The notes under the pieces are model-generated. The model saw nothing but the letters and a program-made list of their open reading frames with translations. It did no database searches and was not told the origin of the DNA. Below are positions 1-7,916 of a stretch of 64,000 nucleotides of DNA, piece after piece. The stretch's first letter is position 1; each line of letters opens with the position of its first letter. Origin of the DNA: CAWBRT01 sp963819175 (GTDB taxonomy: Bacteria > Acidobacteriota > Terriglobia > Terriglobales > Acidobacteriaceae); assembly GCA_963819175.1 (NCBI GenBank), contig CAWFVJ010000020.1, positions 11,322 through 75,321 of the forward strand, read 5' to 3'. A program made the position numbers and the translations under genes.

Positions 1-699
1 CCCCTGACCGACTGTGCCCGGAAGTTCGTCGACAATGTTCTGGCTCTCAAGCCGCGTCACGCTGTCTTTGATTGCGACGGAACGCTTTGGTCGGGCGATG
101 CCGGAGCCGACTTCTTTTTCTATGAGATCGAGCGCGGCCTGATTTCGCCCGATGCCGCCAAGCGGATTCTGGCGCGCTACGAGGAATACAGGGCCGGCAC
201 GGTCGACGAGCTCTCGATCTGCGGCGAAATGGTCACCATTCACGAGGGCATCGCAGAGAAAGACATTCGCGCCCTGGCCGCCGAGCTCTTTCGAACCGTG
301 ATCCAGCCGCGAATCTTCCCCGAAATGCTGGAACTCACGCATCGACTGACAGCCGCCGGCTGCAAGGTGTGGGCGGTCTCCTCGACCAACAACTGGGCGA
401 TTGAAGAAGCGATGCCGAGCTTCGCCATCCCCCGGGAACGCGTGATCGCCGCTTGCGTGGAGATCAAAAACCTTTGCGCCACCGGCCGCCTGCTGCGGGT
501 CCCCACGGACGAACTGAAGGCAACCGCAATTCAGGAGCTGATTGGAAGCGAAGTTGACGCCGTCTTCGGCAACTCCATGCACGACCTCGCCATGCTGGAG
601 ATGACGCCGCACCCGTTCGCCATCAATCCCAATCCCGACCTGGAGAAGATCGCGCGCGCACGCGGTTGGACGGTGTATCAACCGCTGCTGCAAAATTAG
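1..699 (+). CDS. HAD-family phosphatase, phosphoserine phosphatase-like (5' end cut)
   Basis: The frame is already open at base 1, so the N-terminus lies outside the window; 232 residues are visible. Motif I (DCDGT) begins at the 24th visible codon, with the nucleophile aspartate and the general-acid aspartate two residues later. Motif II is the Ser-Ser-Thr stretch near base 380, a lysine follows near base 520, and the acidic motif IV (GNSMHD) lies near base 570. This is the complete HAD catalytic set with a SerB-like cap. It probably dephosphorylates a small phosphomonoester in the cytoplasm; phosphoserine is the nearest family analogy but the substrate cannot be read from the sequence. An ATG at base 229 is internal and would remove motif I, so it is not the start. 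Confidence 0.8.
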   Translation, partial: PLTDCARKFVDNVLALKPRHAVFDCDGTLWSGDAGADFFFYEIERGLISPDAAKRILARYEEYRAGTVDELSICGEMVTIHEGIAEKDIRALAAELFRTVIQPRIFPEMLELTHRLTAAGCKVWAVSSTNNWAIEEAMPSFAIPRERVIAACVEIKNLCATGRLLRVPTDELKATAIQELIGSEVDAVFGNSMHDLAMLEMTPHPFAINPNPDLEKIARARGWTVYQPLLQN

Positions 700-868
700 G
701 CTGGTTTCATAACGCTCGGGTTCCCCACCTTCCGCGTCGCGCCGTTCGACGCTAAGGTGGGGGTCGCTGCTCTTCTCAATACCGCCGCAACATTCTCTTG
801 CGTATCGAGCAAACTCTCCACCCTACGCAAAAGCGCGTAGGATGGCCTTCAACCAGCCTTGATCCTGC

Positions 869-1987
869 TTACTGCTCCATTACAACAAAGATGTATGGAG
901 ACATATCGCTACCGGAACCCCATTGGTTCCGCGAGAAGCCAAAGACCATGTACTTGCCGTTGATCTGATTGATCATCAGCGTAAAGGGGTGAGAGCCTGC
1001 ATGACTATCAATCATGGTTCCGGCGAACTCACCGGGAGCCACTTCGCTGTCCAGACTAAAGGTGGCGCATGAGTTGTCAGTACCAAGACACGGATCTTCA
1101 GTTCCGCTCGCCAAATTCGTGTACTCACCAGCGTGGATAAGGTTGTCGCCTTTCGTGCGCGACCAGATGGCCTGCGTCATATCCTGGAGTGTGACCCCGT
1201 CCGATTCAAAGGGCGGATGCGTCATAAAAACGAATCCCCTGAATTCCCTTCCCGTCTGCAAAATGGCGGTAGTGCCGATCTTGGCCGCGGGCTGGAGCAT
1301 GCCAATAACCCCACCGTTCGTTCCCTGATCCCCAATAAAAACGCCAGACGGCGTTACACCGAACTTTGTTGCGTCGGCGGCGGTAGTGGTAATAACTCCG
1401 TTGCTGCACGAACCGGTGTACGTAACGGTAGTCATCGGTACTGTTGGGGTATTCAGAAGATACGGCACTACCGATATGGTAGGACTGCTCGTGCTTCCGG
1501 TTAGAGTTGCGGTTCCAAAGGCTGGATCGGCAGCAACGTCCCAACCTAGATTGGCCACTTTGATCCAGTTATAGCTGGCCGGCGATGGGCAGGTACCCTG
1601 CGCTGCGCCGATCACCAAGGCATCTTTGACACCGGCTGGTTTCACGATCAGGGCCGTGTTGGGGAATTCAATTGCATAGGCAATGCTTCCAACCGCCACG
1701 CTGCTATCCGTAGAAGTGGCGAACGTAAGCTGTAGAAATTTGTCAGATAAAGTGGCGACACTTCCGCTATAGGTACTGCCGCTCTTATTGTTCGCCGCTG
1801 AAAACGTGCCGTTGCCGCTTGAATCTTTGGTTACCGTCCAGGACCAAGCGTCTCCAGGGCTCTGGGTGCCGAAGTAGGAATTCGAACCCGAAGAAGTTGA
1901 ACTGCTGCTGCAGCTCATCATGAAGATCGTTGAAGTAATGAGAAGAACCAACAAAATGCAGAATGAGGCCCGGGCCGAGTGCTTCAT
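869..1987 (-). CDS. Secreted lipoprotein of unknown function
   Basis: A 372-residue protein. The ATG at 1987 is preceded by a strong ribosome site (GGAGGG, 4 nt spacing). Residues 9-24 form a hydrophobic signal segment ending in MMSC, a plausible lipobox with Cys26 as the lipidation site, followed by a Ser-rich tether. The rest is rich in Ser, Thr and Gly with beta-type composition and no catalytic motif that I recognise. The open frame continues upstream to 2491, but that part is antisense-frame shadow of the transposase remnant. The gene starts only about 45 bp from the broken end of an IS3-type element, so its native promoter may have been removed or replaced. The function is unknown; exposure on a membrane surface is inferred from the signal. 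Confidence 0.72.
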   Translation of the reverse strand: MKHSARASFCILLVLLITSTIFMMSCSSSSTSSGSNSYFGTQSPGDAWSWTVTKDSSGNGTFSAANNKSGSTYSGSVATLSDKFLQLTFATSTDSSVAVGSIAYAIEFPNTALIVKPAGVKDALVIGAAQGTCPSPASYNWIKVANLGWDVAADPAFGTATLTGSTSSPTISVVPYLLNTPTVPMTTVTYTGSCSNGVITTTAADATKFGVTPSGVFIGDQGTNGGVIGMLQPAAKIGTTAILQTGREFRGFVFMTHPPFESDGVTLQDMTQAIWSRTKGDNLIHAGEYTNLASGTEDPCLGTDNSCATFSLDSEVAPGEFAGTMIDSHAGSHPFTLMINQINGKYMVFGFSRNQWGSGSDMSPYIFVVMEQ

Positions 1988-2001
1988 TATTCCCTCCAGA
2001 T

Positions 2002-2613
2002 TCACTCCTGTTGCATAGACGGCGCACGAGCGATGCCGTGAGCGCGCAACTCGCTGGTGTAGTCCAGGCTCGCGTACTGCACGCCGCGATCGGAATGGTG
2101 CACCAAGCCCTCCCCTACTTGCCGTCGAGACAGGGCCATCTGCAATGCAGCCAGGCTCAACCGGTTCTGGAGTGTGCGCTCCAGCGCCCAGCCAATCACG
2201 CGCCGCGAATACGCGTCCAGGATGACCGCCAGGTAGACGAACTCGCGCAGCAGCCGGATGTAGGTAATGTCGGCCAACCATAGCTGGTCGCATCCGTTCA
2301 GGGTCATCGAGGCGGCCCGGTTGGGATAGACCGGCATGGCATGCTGGGAGTCGGTGGTCACCACAAAGCGGCGTTTGCGCAGGCAGAGCAGATTGTCTTC
2401 GCGCATCAGCCGCTGCACCCGCTTGCGGTTCACCGGCCAGCCGCGCCGCTGTAACTCGGCCGTGATCCTCCGGCTTCCGTAAGCTGGCCACTGCAGGGCG
2501 ATCTGCTGGATCTGATGCCGGAGTTCAAGGACTCCTGGCTCTGGCGGTGTCCCTGCGAGGAATCGGTAATAGCCGGCCTGGCTAAGCTTCGTTAATTCGC
2601 ACATGCGCCGCAC
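2002..2613 (-). pseudogene. IS3-family transposase OrfB (DDE integrase core), C-terminally truncated
   Basis: The frame gives 203 residues from a GTG at 2613. It contains the HTH_21-like region (residues 28-80) and the first part of the rve integrase core. The first catalytic Asp is residue 115 (LADITYI) and the second is Asp175 (HHSDRG). The third residue, a Glu normally about 35 residues later in a DNxxxES context, is absent because homology ends at HGI (192-194) and the last nine residues are unrelated. IS3 OrfB proteins are usually about 280 residues. The protein is normally made as an OrfAB fusion by -1 frameshifting; here neither form would have a complete active site. Confidence 0.85.
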
Positions 2614-3037
2614 CGTTAACCGCGTTCCCGCTTGGACTTCCCGCCGGATGTGTTCGTAGAGGGCGCGCCGATAGAGGCGGCCCGCAGCCGGCGCTGCTCC
2701 TCGGCATGCTGCAAGGCTCGCCGCAAAAAATCAATCTCCAGTGCCTGCTGGCCAATCTTGCGCTCCAGCTCAGCCGCCCGGTCTTGCTCCACCTGCCTCT
2801 GGCCAGCTCCGACAAAAGCCCCTTCGCCTAACTGCTGCGACTCGCGATGCCAGCGGTACAAATCGCTGGAGTTCACTTCCAAAACCCGCGCTAAATACGG
2901 CACCGGTTCGCCGGCCTGAATCCGCCGAACCGCCGCCAGCTTAAACTCCTTGGAAAACTTTCTCCGAGATATCATCCCAGTACTCCCCATTCCATGTATT
3001 GGATGGGTTAACTGGTCGTCTCAAATTCGGGGTCACA
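2032..3037 (-). mobile_element. IS3-family insertion sequence, 3'-truncated remnant
   Basis: The element reads on the minus strand. Its outer left end is TGTGACCCCGAATTTGAGAC starting at 3037, a typical IS3-family terminal inverted repeat. It carries orfA and most of orfB in the usual overlapping arrangement with a -1 frame relationship. Recognisable transposase sequence stops near 2032, and no matching right-hand inverted repeat is visible before the lipoprotein gene. About 250 bp expected for a complete element (usually about 1.25 kb) is missing, including the catalytic glutamate region, so the copy cannot transpose by itself. Confidence 0.85.
2616..2990 (-). CDS. IS3-family transposase OrfA (helix-turn-helix)
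   Basis: A 124-residue protein with the HTH_Tnp_1 pattern at its N-terminus (RRKFSKEFKLAAVRRI, then a recognition helix ending SSDLYRWHRE). A predicted coiled coil follows (ERKIGQQALEIDFLRRAL), as in IS3 OrfA proteins, where it mediates dimerisation and joining to OrfB. The stop at 2616 lies 3 nt before the orfB GTG and in the +1 frame relative to it, which matches the -1 programmed frameshift layout of this family. The gene itself looks intact even though the element is not. Confidence 0.85.
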   Translation of the reverse strand: MGSTGMISRRKFSKEFKLAAVRRIQAGEPVPYLARVLEVNSSDLYRWHRESQQLGEGAFVGAGQRQVEQDRAAELERKIGQQALEIDFLRRALQHAEEQRRLRAASIGAPSTNTSGGKSKRERG

Positions 3038-3264
3038 ATCCACGCGGAGGACGAACGCTAATTGGAGGAGGCCAATACAACACGACACGAACACTTACTC
3101 AACAATTAGCCCACTAAGGTGTGCTCGCGCACCGAGTACTTGTTTCTTGTGTTCTCCGTGGTGACGCAACTTTTACCTTTTTAGACACTCTGGTGTCAAG
3201 CGCTAACCTTGGTTACTTTAGTTTTCCCAGCCCGGCCCTTCACGAACATAACCGCTGGCAACCT

Positions 3265-3636
3265 TCACGGCCGTTCAGAGGGATGAAACATATCGAGCGA
3301 GGCCCGCAGCGCATCGACTGCCAACTGCGCGGCGTGATGCGAAGCAGGGGGAAGGCCGCCCAACGACTCGATGATCGCATCGCGGCGGATGGCGAGCGCT
3401 TCGGCTACCGTGAGGCCCTGCACCATCTCGGTGAGGCGCGAGGCGCAGGCGATGGTGGGCACGCATCCCTTGGCGCGGAAGCGCGCTTCGGCGATCACGC
3501 CGTCGGCAAGCCGCAGGCTCACCTCCAACACGTCGCCGCAGATGGGGTTGTCCAGCCGTGCGACGGCGTTGGCGTCCGCTAGCTCGCCGGCGTTGCGCGG
3601 GTGCTCGAAATGTTCCAGCACTAACTTTGAGTACAT
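3265..3636 (-). CDS. IscU/NifU-N type Fe-S cluster scaffold protein
   Basis: A 123-residue protein. The start is placed at the ATG at 3636 because the family begins MYSxxVxxHxxxPRN; the 11 extra codons upstream are not family-like. It provides the site where [2Fe-2S] clusters are built before transfer. The first ligand Cys is present in NPICGD and the second in KGCVPTIACAS, which also has an extra Cys where IscU has Ser. The third ligand region, HCS in IscU, reads HHAAQLA, so the third Cys is replaced by Ala while the His is kept. No cysteine desulfurase or SUF gene is adjacent. The family assignment is firm; whether it assembles clusters in the classical way is open. Confidence 0.82.
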   Translation of the reverse strand: MYSKLVLEHFEHPRNAGELADANAVARLDNPICGDVLEVSLRLADGVIAEARFRAKGCVPTIACASRLTEMVQGLTVAEALAIRRDAIIESLGGLPPASHHAAQLAVDALRASLDMFHPSERP

Positions 3637-3661
3637 AAGATTGGCTGCGACTGCAAGATGA

Positions 3662-3826
3662 CCCCACATTAGCTTCGCCTGCGGCTACGCAAATGTGGGC
3701 CACCTGACCGTTTGCTTTTGGCGGCAGAAACAAAAGGTGGCTCGACTTCGCTAGCCATGACAAGTCTAATTTATTGAGTTAGGGAACCACATTAGCTTCG
3801 CCTGCCGCCACGGCAAATGTGGCCAC
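3662..3826 (+). repeat. Two copies of a short palindromic intergenic repeat
   Basis: Copies at about 3662-3703 and 3786-3826 share CCACATTAGCTTCGCCTG and end CAAATGTGG(G)CCACC, so each can fold as a hairpin with the arms CCACATT and AAATGTGG. They belong to the same type as the GGTGCCCCA palindromes elsewhere in the window. The DNA between them (3718-3780) contains GGTGGCTCGACTTCGCT followed by CATGACAAGTCTA, which recurs at 7182-7215. Confidence 0.6.
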
Positions 3827-3894
3827 CATCGGTATACACCATGACATACTGTTGGAGACGTGAAAACACTCTAACGTCAGAGAATTCCCAGCCC

Positions 3895-4320
3895 ATGACG
3901 GAATCCAACCAACGAAATATCAGGAAGCAGGTCGTCGCGGCACTGCTTGTCCGGGGCGGGCAAGTGCTGATCTGCCAGCGCACCAAGGATCAAGCACAGC
4001 CGCTCAAATGGGAATTTCCCGGCGGCAAGATCGAAGCCGGCGAGACCCGGGAGGCGGCTCTAAAGCGAGAATTGCAGGAAGAGCTCGGCATCGATGCCGA
4101 GATCGGACGGAACGTGGCGAGTTTGTGCCATCGCTACCACAATGACAGCGAGTTCGAGTTGCACTTCTTTCTGGTCGAGCGGTATTCCGGCGAATTGAGC
4201 AACAACATTTTCGAAGACATCCGATGGGAAGCACTGGTGAAACTACCGCAGTACGACTTCCTTGAGGCCGACCGGCGCTTCGTGCAGGAGCTGGCAGAGG
4301 GAAAGATCAAGATCGTTTGA
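3895..4320 (+). CDS. mutT: Nudix hydrolase, MutT-like (8-oxo-dGTP diphosphatase)
   Basis: A 141-residue protein that probably hydrolyses oxidised dGTP to the monophosphate and cleans the nucleotide pool. The complete Nudix box is visible: GGKIEAGETREAALKRE followed by LQEELGI, fitting Gx5Ex7REUxEExGU. The start at 3895 (MTESNQRN) fits MutT proteins, whose first strand begins shortly after the start; the frame is open to 3817 but the added residues look non-coding. It is convergent with the NRAMP gene, with only 19 bp between the stops. Exact substrate preference cannot be read from sequence; other pyrophosphohydrolase activities are possible. Confidence 0.85.
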   Translation: MTESNQRNIRKQVVAALLVRGGQVLICQRTKDQAQPLKWEFPGGKIEAGETREAALKRELQEELGIDAEIGRNVASLCHRYHNDSEFELHFFLVERYSGELSNNIFEDIRWEALVKLPQYDFLEADRRFVQELAEGKIKIV

Positions 4321-4339
4321 AAGCAGGCGGCAGCGCCCA

Positions 4340-5590
4340 TCATCCACGCAGCGTGTTCACCATCAGCATGACGGTAAGCACGATCATGATCACGGTCGTT
4401 GCCCAGGCGACGATATTGAAGGTGCGCGAATTGACGTGCTTACCCATCAACTCTCGTTTGTTGATGAGCAGCAGCATGGCAACCAGTACAAACGGGAGCA
4501 CAATGCCGTTGACCACCTGGGAGAGAATGCTGATCTTAACCAGCGGAATGTTCGGCAACAGGATCACCGCGCCGCCCGCCACCAGCAGGATGGTGTAGAG
4601 CCAGTAGAAGACGGGAGCCTCGCCGAACTTTTTATCCACGCCCGACTCAAAACCCAGCGCCTCGCATACGGTATAGGCCGTCGAGATGGGCAGGATGGAG
4701 GCCGCGAACAGCGACGCGTTGAACAACCCACCGGCAAACAGCAAATAGGCGTAATCGCCCGCCAGTGGCCGCAACGCCTGAGCGGCGTCGGCGCCATCCT
4801 TGACGTCGCGGTAGCCGTGCGCGAACAGTGTGGCAGCGCAGGCCACCACAATGAACCAGGCAACGATGTCGGTGAAAAAACATCCGACGATCACGTCGAT
4901 GCGCGATGCCGCATAATGACGCTCCTCGATTCCCTTCTCCACCACCGAAGCTTGCAGGTAGAACTGCATCCAGGGAGCAATCGTCGTTCCCACCACGGCG
5001 ATGACCATGTACACGTAGTTCGTATTCTTCAGGTCGGCCGGGTGAGGAGGTTTCACGGTAGCGACCAACGCTTCCCGCCAGGCGGGACCGGCAAGCACGC
5101 CGGCAATGATGTACGCAAAATAGAAGAACGACGCGGCGAGAAACACCTTTTCCACGCTTTTGTAATCGCCCTTCACCACCAGCAGCCACACAAAGAGAGC
5201 CGCCAGTGGAACACTGACGAAGCGAGAGATGTGAAACAGTTCCAGGCTGCTGGCGATTCCGGCAAATTCGGCGACCACGTTGCCGAAGTTGCAGATGATG
5301 AGCCCGATCATCATCAGGAAGGTAATACGGAGACCGAATTCCTCGCGGATCAGGTCGCTCAGTCCCTTGCCTGTGACCGCTCCCATGCGGGCGCTCATCT
5401 CCTGCACCACCACCAGGGCCAAGGTCATGGGAATCATGGTCCAAAGCAGCGAGTAACCGAACTGGGCTCCGGCGGCGGAATAGGTGTAGATGCCGCCGGC
5501 ATCATTGTCGACGTTGGCAGTTATGAATCCAGGCCCGACCACGGCAAGGATTATCAGCAGTTGTGTCTTCCAGCGTCTTAGCCCGTGCAT
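4340..5590 (-). CDS. NRAMP-related divalent metal transporter, probable Mg2+/Mn2+ (NRMT-like)
   Basis: A 416-residue integral membrane protein with about 11 hydrophobic helices, a proton- or gradient-driven importer of divalent cations by family. Canonical NRAMP proteins have DPGN in helix 1 and MPHN in helix 6, where the Met selects transition metals. Here helix 1 reads VDNDAGG (residues 27-33) and helix 6 reads TIAPWMQF (203-210), so the selectivity Met is Ala205. Loss of that Met is the described mark of NRAMP-related Mg2+ transporters, so Mg2+ and/or Mn2+ is more likely than iron. It lies 111 bp downstream of a soluble MgtE-like sensor gene on the same strand, which supports Mg2+ control. 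Substrate is inference; family membership is firm. Confidence 0.83.
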   Translation of the reverse strand: MHGLRRWKTQLLIILAVVGPGFITANVDNDAGGIYTYSAAGAQFGYSLLWTMIPMTLALVVVQEMSARMGAVTGKGLSDLIREEFGLRITFLMMIGLIICNFGNVVAEFAGIASSLELFHISRFVSVPLAALFVWLLVVKGDYKSVEKVFLAASFFYFAYIIAGVLAGPAWREALVATVKPPHPADLKNTNYVYMVIAVVGTTIAPWMQFYLQASVVEKGIEERHYAASRIDVIVGCFFTDIVAWFIVVACAATLFAHGYRDVKDGADAAQALRPLAGDYAYLLFAGGLFNASLFAASILPISTAYTVCEALGFESGVDKKFGEAPVFYWLYTILLVAGGAVILLPNIPLVKISILSQVVNGIVLPFVLVAMLLLINKRELMGKHVNSRTFNIVAWATTVIMIVLTVMLMVNTLRG

Positions 5591-5701
5591 GAGTCCATGC
5601 TTTGAGGGATTTGCCCGAAAAGGGCAAGCTCAGAATAACTGGTGCCGCCGCACTTTTGGGAAGAAAGTTCGAAGAATAGTTTTCAGCGACCGTAATCTCT
5701 T

Positions 5702-6949
5702 CTACAACTTTGCCCGCAGAATGCTGATGATGTCGTCAGCGGTGATCACGCCGGTCAGCGCGCCGCTTTCCTCGTCCACCACGGGCAGGGTCAGCAGATT
5801 GTATTTGTCGAAGATTTCGGCGACATCGTGCTCGTCTGCTCCGGGATGGACCGAAATGAGCGGATCGACCGTCAGCGACGAGAGCGCGGCATCATGCGGC
5901 GCCAGCACCAGTTTGACCAGCGGAACCGCACCCAGCAGCTTTTCGCCATCTCCAATCAAGTAAATGGTACTCATGCTCTCCAGGCCGCCCTCGAATTTGC
6001 GCAGCATCTCGATGGCGTCGCTGACCTTGGCCGTAGGACTCAACGCCATATAGTCGGTGGTCATGCGCCCGGCGGCAGTATCCTCTTCGAATTCGAGCAG
6101 ATCCTCCACGTCCTGCCGCTCTTCGGGCTGCATCTCGTGGAGAATTTCTTCCGAGCGCTCGGGCGAGAGGTCGCCCAGCAGATCGGCAGCCGCATCGGGG
6201 TCCATCTCCTCGACGATGTCCGCGGCGCGCTCCGAGGCTAACGAGTTGACGAGCGAGACCTGAAGTTTGGGGTCGACCTCTTCCAGCATCTCCGCCGCAG
6301 CCCCTTCGGGGAGGGACTGGAAAACCGCCTCGCGCTCAGACGGGGCAAGGTCTTCGATAATGTCGGCCAGGTCCGCCGGATGCAGTTTAGCCAGGCGATC
6401 GGAGGCGATCTTCAGGTGCACACGGCGCGCCGGATCGGTTTCAATCAGGCTGACGAATTCCCAGGGAATAGGCCGGGGCGGAATCTTTTCCACCAGGGTG
6501 CGAAGAGCGGCCGAAGGCACAATGCCTTTCAGGAGCCGCCGGACGGCTCCGCGCGCACCGACATCGACCGAGCCGATCCTAAGCTGAATGCCGCCGTCGT
6601 CCCGCGTTTGCGGTTGCAGCTCAACGTCGTTGACGCGCACCACCTTGCGGCCATGCACGTCGATGATCTGCTGATCGAGCAAATCGCGGTCCATCAGCAG
6701 CATGCCCTCGGAACCGCTAAAGGCAGCCCACTCGGTCGAGGAAACCGCGCTGCGAATCCCGCCATTGATGGACTGCACCTGCCGCGTTGCCAACAGGCGG
6801 TCGCCACTCCCAGTGCGCACCACCAACAGCGCAACGTGGGTCGAGTCTTCCTGCGGGACCAGCGCCACTTCGCGCACACGGCCCACCTTGGCGCCGGCGG
6901 CGTCGAAGACGGGCTGCCCGAGCAATTCGGATAACGCGAGCGATGTCAT
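5702..6949 (-). CDS. PRC-barrel / MgtE_N / CBS-pair protein without membrane domain
   Basis: A 415-residue soluble protein. Start at the ATG 6949 (MTSLALSELLG), where the first PRC-barrel begins. Order of domains: two PRC-barrel-like units (about 1-75 and 90-140), an MgtE N-domain of acidic helical repeats (about 185-285, with HPADLADIIEDL and EEMDPDAAADLLGDL), then two CBS motifs (about 290-415). In MgtE channels the N and CBS domains bind Mg2+ and close the pore. Here the five-helix pore domain is absent and the next gene is a separate transporter. The likely role is cytosolic Mg2+ sensing and gating of that transporter in trans; this is inference from architecture and order. Confidence 0.85.
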   Translation of the reverse strand: MTSLALSELLGQPVFDAAGAKVGRVREVALVPQEDSTHVALLVVRTGSGDRLLATRQVQSINGGIRSAVSSTEWAAFSGSEGMLLMDRDLLDQQIIDVHGRKVVRVNDVELQPQTRDDGGIQLRIGSVDVGARGAVRRLLKGIVPSAALRTLVEKIPPRPIPWEFVSLIETDPARRVHLKIASDRLAKLHPADLADIIEDLAPSEREAVFQSLPEGAAAEMLEEVDPKLQVSLVNSLASERAADIVEEMDPDAAADLLGDLSPERSEEILHEMQPEERQDVEDLLEFEEDTAAGRMTTDYMALSPTAKVSDAIEMLRKFEGGLESMSTIYLIGDGEKLLGAVPLVKLVLAPHDAALSSLTVDPLISVHPGADEHDVAEIFDKYNLLTLPVVDEESGALTGVITADDIISILRAKL

Positions 6950-7032
6950 CAAGGCGAGAATACCTCGGTTATGCCATCGCGCCAAGCCAGAAGCGCATGG
7001 GGTCACCAAGAATTAATTCGATATCCTAAAAG

Positions 7033-7162
7033 GTGTCCATCCTGAGCGCAGCGAAGGCTCTGCATGTTTGCACGTAGTGGAAATAAAGCACGATCCTTCG
7101 GTCGCGCAAAACCGGCGCAACCTCAGGATGACACGAGTACGGGTTTTTCAGCAGCCTGCTGA
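7033..7162 (+). repeat. MITE-like palindromic element, left end missing
   Basis: It has CATCCTGAGCGCAGCGAAGG at the left and CCTCAGGATGACAC near the right, forming long inverted arms around a central loop. It ends TTTTTCAGCAGCCTGCTG, the terminal inverted repeat of the complete copies at 15788-15931 and 31487-31635. The corresponding left terminal repeat is absent here. Confidence 0.7.
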
Positions 7163-7247
7163 CAAACAAAATATAATGGTGGCTCGACTTTGCTTGGCAT
7201 GACAGTCTATATGTTGAATATGCCCACTCGGGAGCCAGTCTAACCAC

Positions 7248-7907
7248 ATGGGAAGCATCGAATGCGGCGGGGTGTTGTTTGACCTGGACGGCGTGCTGGT
7301 GGATTCGACCCCGGGCGTGACGCGGGTGTGGCGTGGCTGGGCCATCGAACACGGCTATGATCCGGCGGAGATCGTCAAACTTGCCCACGGCCGGCGCGCG
7401 ATCGAAACGGTTCAACTGGTCGCTCCGCATCTGGACAGCGCCGCGGAGCTGGTGGAACTGGAACGACGGGAGTTGGACGACACCGACGGGCTGGTCGTCT
7501 TCGAAGGAGCGGCCCGGCTGCTAGGGGTCCTGCCTTCGGCGTGCTGGACGGTGGTCACCTCCGGAACCCACAGGCTGGCCACCAAGCGCCTTCGGCAGGC
7601 AGGCTTGCCAGTTCCAGAGAAGATGGTTTCAGCCGACGAGGTGAAGCTCGGAAAGCCCGACCCAGCGCCTTTTCTGCGTGGCGCCGAGTGGCTCGGCTTG
7701 CGCCCGCGGGATTGCGTCGTCGTCGAAGACGCTCCTTCCGGAGTCGAAGCCGCGCACCGGGCGGGAATGACAGCTTTTGCCATACCCACCACTTACTCAC
7801 CGCCGGAGCTGAGCGATGCGGACGTGCTGCTGGAACGCCTTGACCAGCTCCAGCTGGCCGACGTATACAACACCGACGGGCAGACCCGGATTCTTCTGCG
7901 CTGGTAA
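7248..7907 (+). CDS. HAD-superfamily sugar-phosphate phosphatase / beta-phosphoglucomutase-like
   Basis: A 219-residue cytosolic hydrolase. Motif I FDLDGVLVDS has the nucleophile Asp12 and acid Asp14. Motif II is Thr-Ser (VVTSGTH), motif III the Lys in KLGKPDP, and motif IV VVEDAPSGVEAA. This is the subfamily I pattern with a helical cap between residues 20 and 85, as in GPP, YniC and beta-PGM relatives that act on sugar phosphates. The start at 7248 leaves only ten residues before motif I, normal for the family. It is followed after 9 bp by the RsbW-like gene. The substrate is unknown. Confidence 0.8.
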   Translation: MGSIECGGVLFDLDGVLVDSTPGVTRVWRGWAIEHGYDPAEIVKLAHGRRAIETVQLVAPHLDSAAELVELERRELDDTDGLVVFEGAARLLGVLPSACWTVVTSGTHRLATKRLRQAGLPVPEKMVSADEVKLGKPDPAPFLRGAEWLGLRPRDCVVVEDAPSGVEAAHRAGMTAFAIPTTYSPPELSDADVLLERLDQLQLADVYNTDGQTRILLRW

Positions 7908-7916
7908 ACTCATCAA

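Noticed and set aside
4262..5581. Long 439-residue plus-strand frame over the NRAMP gene
   Set aside because: It is antisense to a clear 416-residue membrane protein, is rich in His/Gln/Asp from the complementary hydrophobic codons, and has no recognisable domain.
6950..7032. Mg2+ riboswitch (M-box or ykoY type) upstream of the MgtE_N gene
   Set aside because: Only about 80 bp lie between the start codon and a repeat element, too short for an M-box, and no conserved loop motifs were seen.
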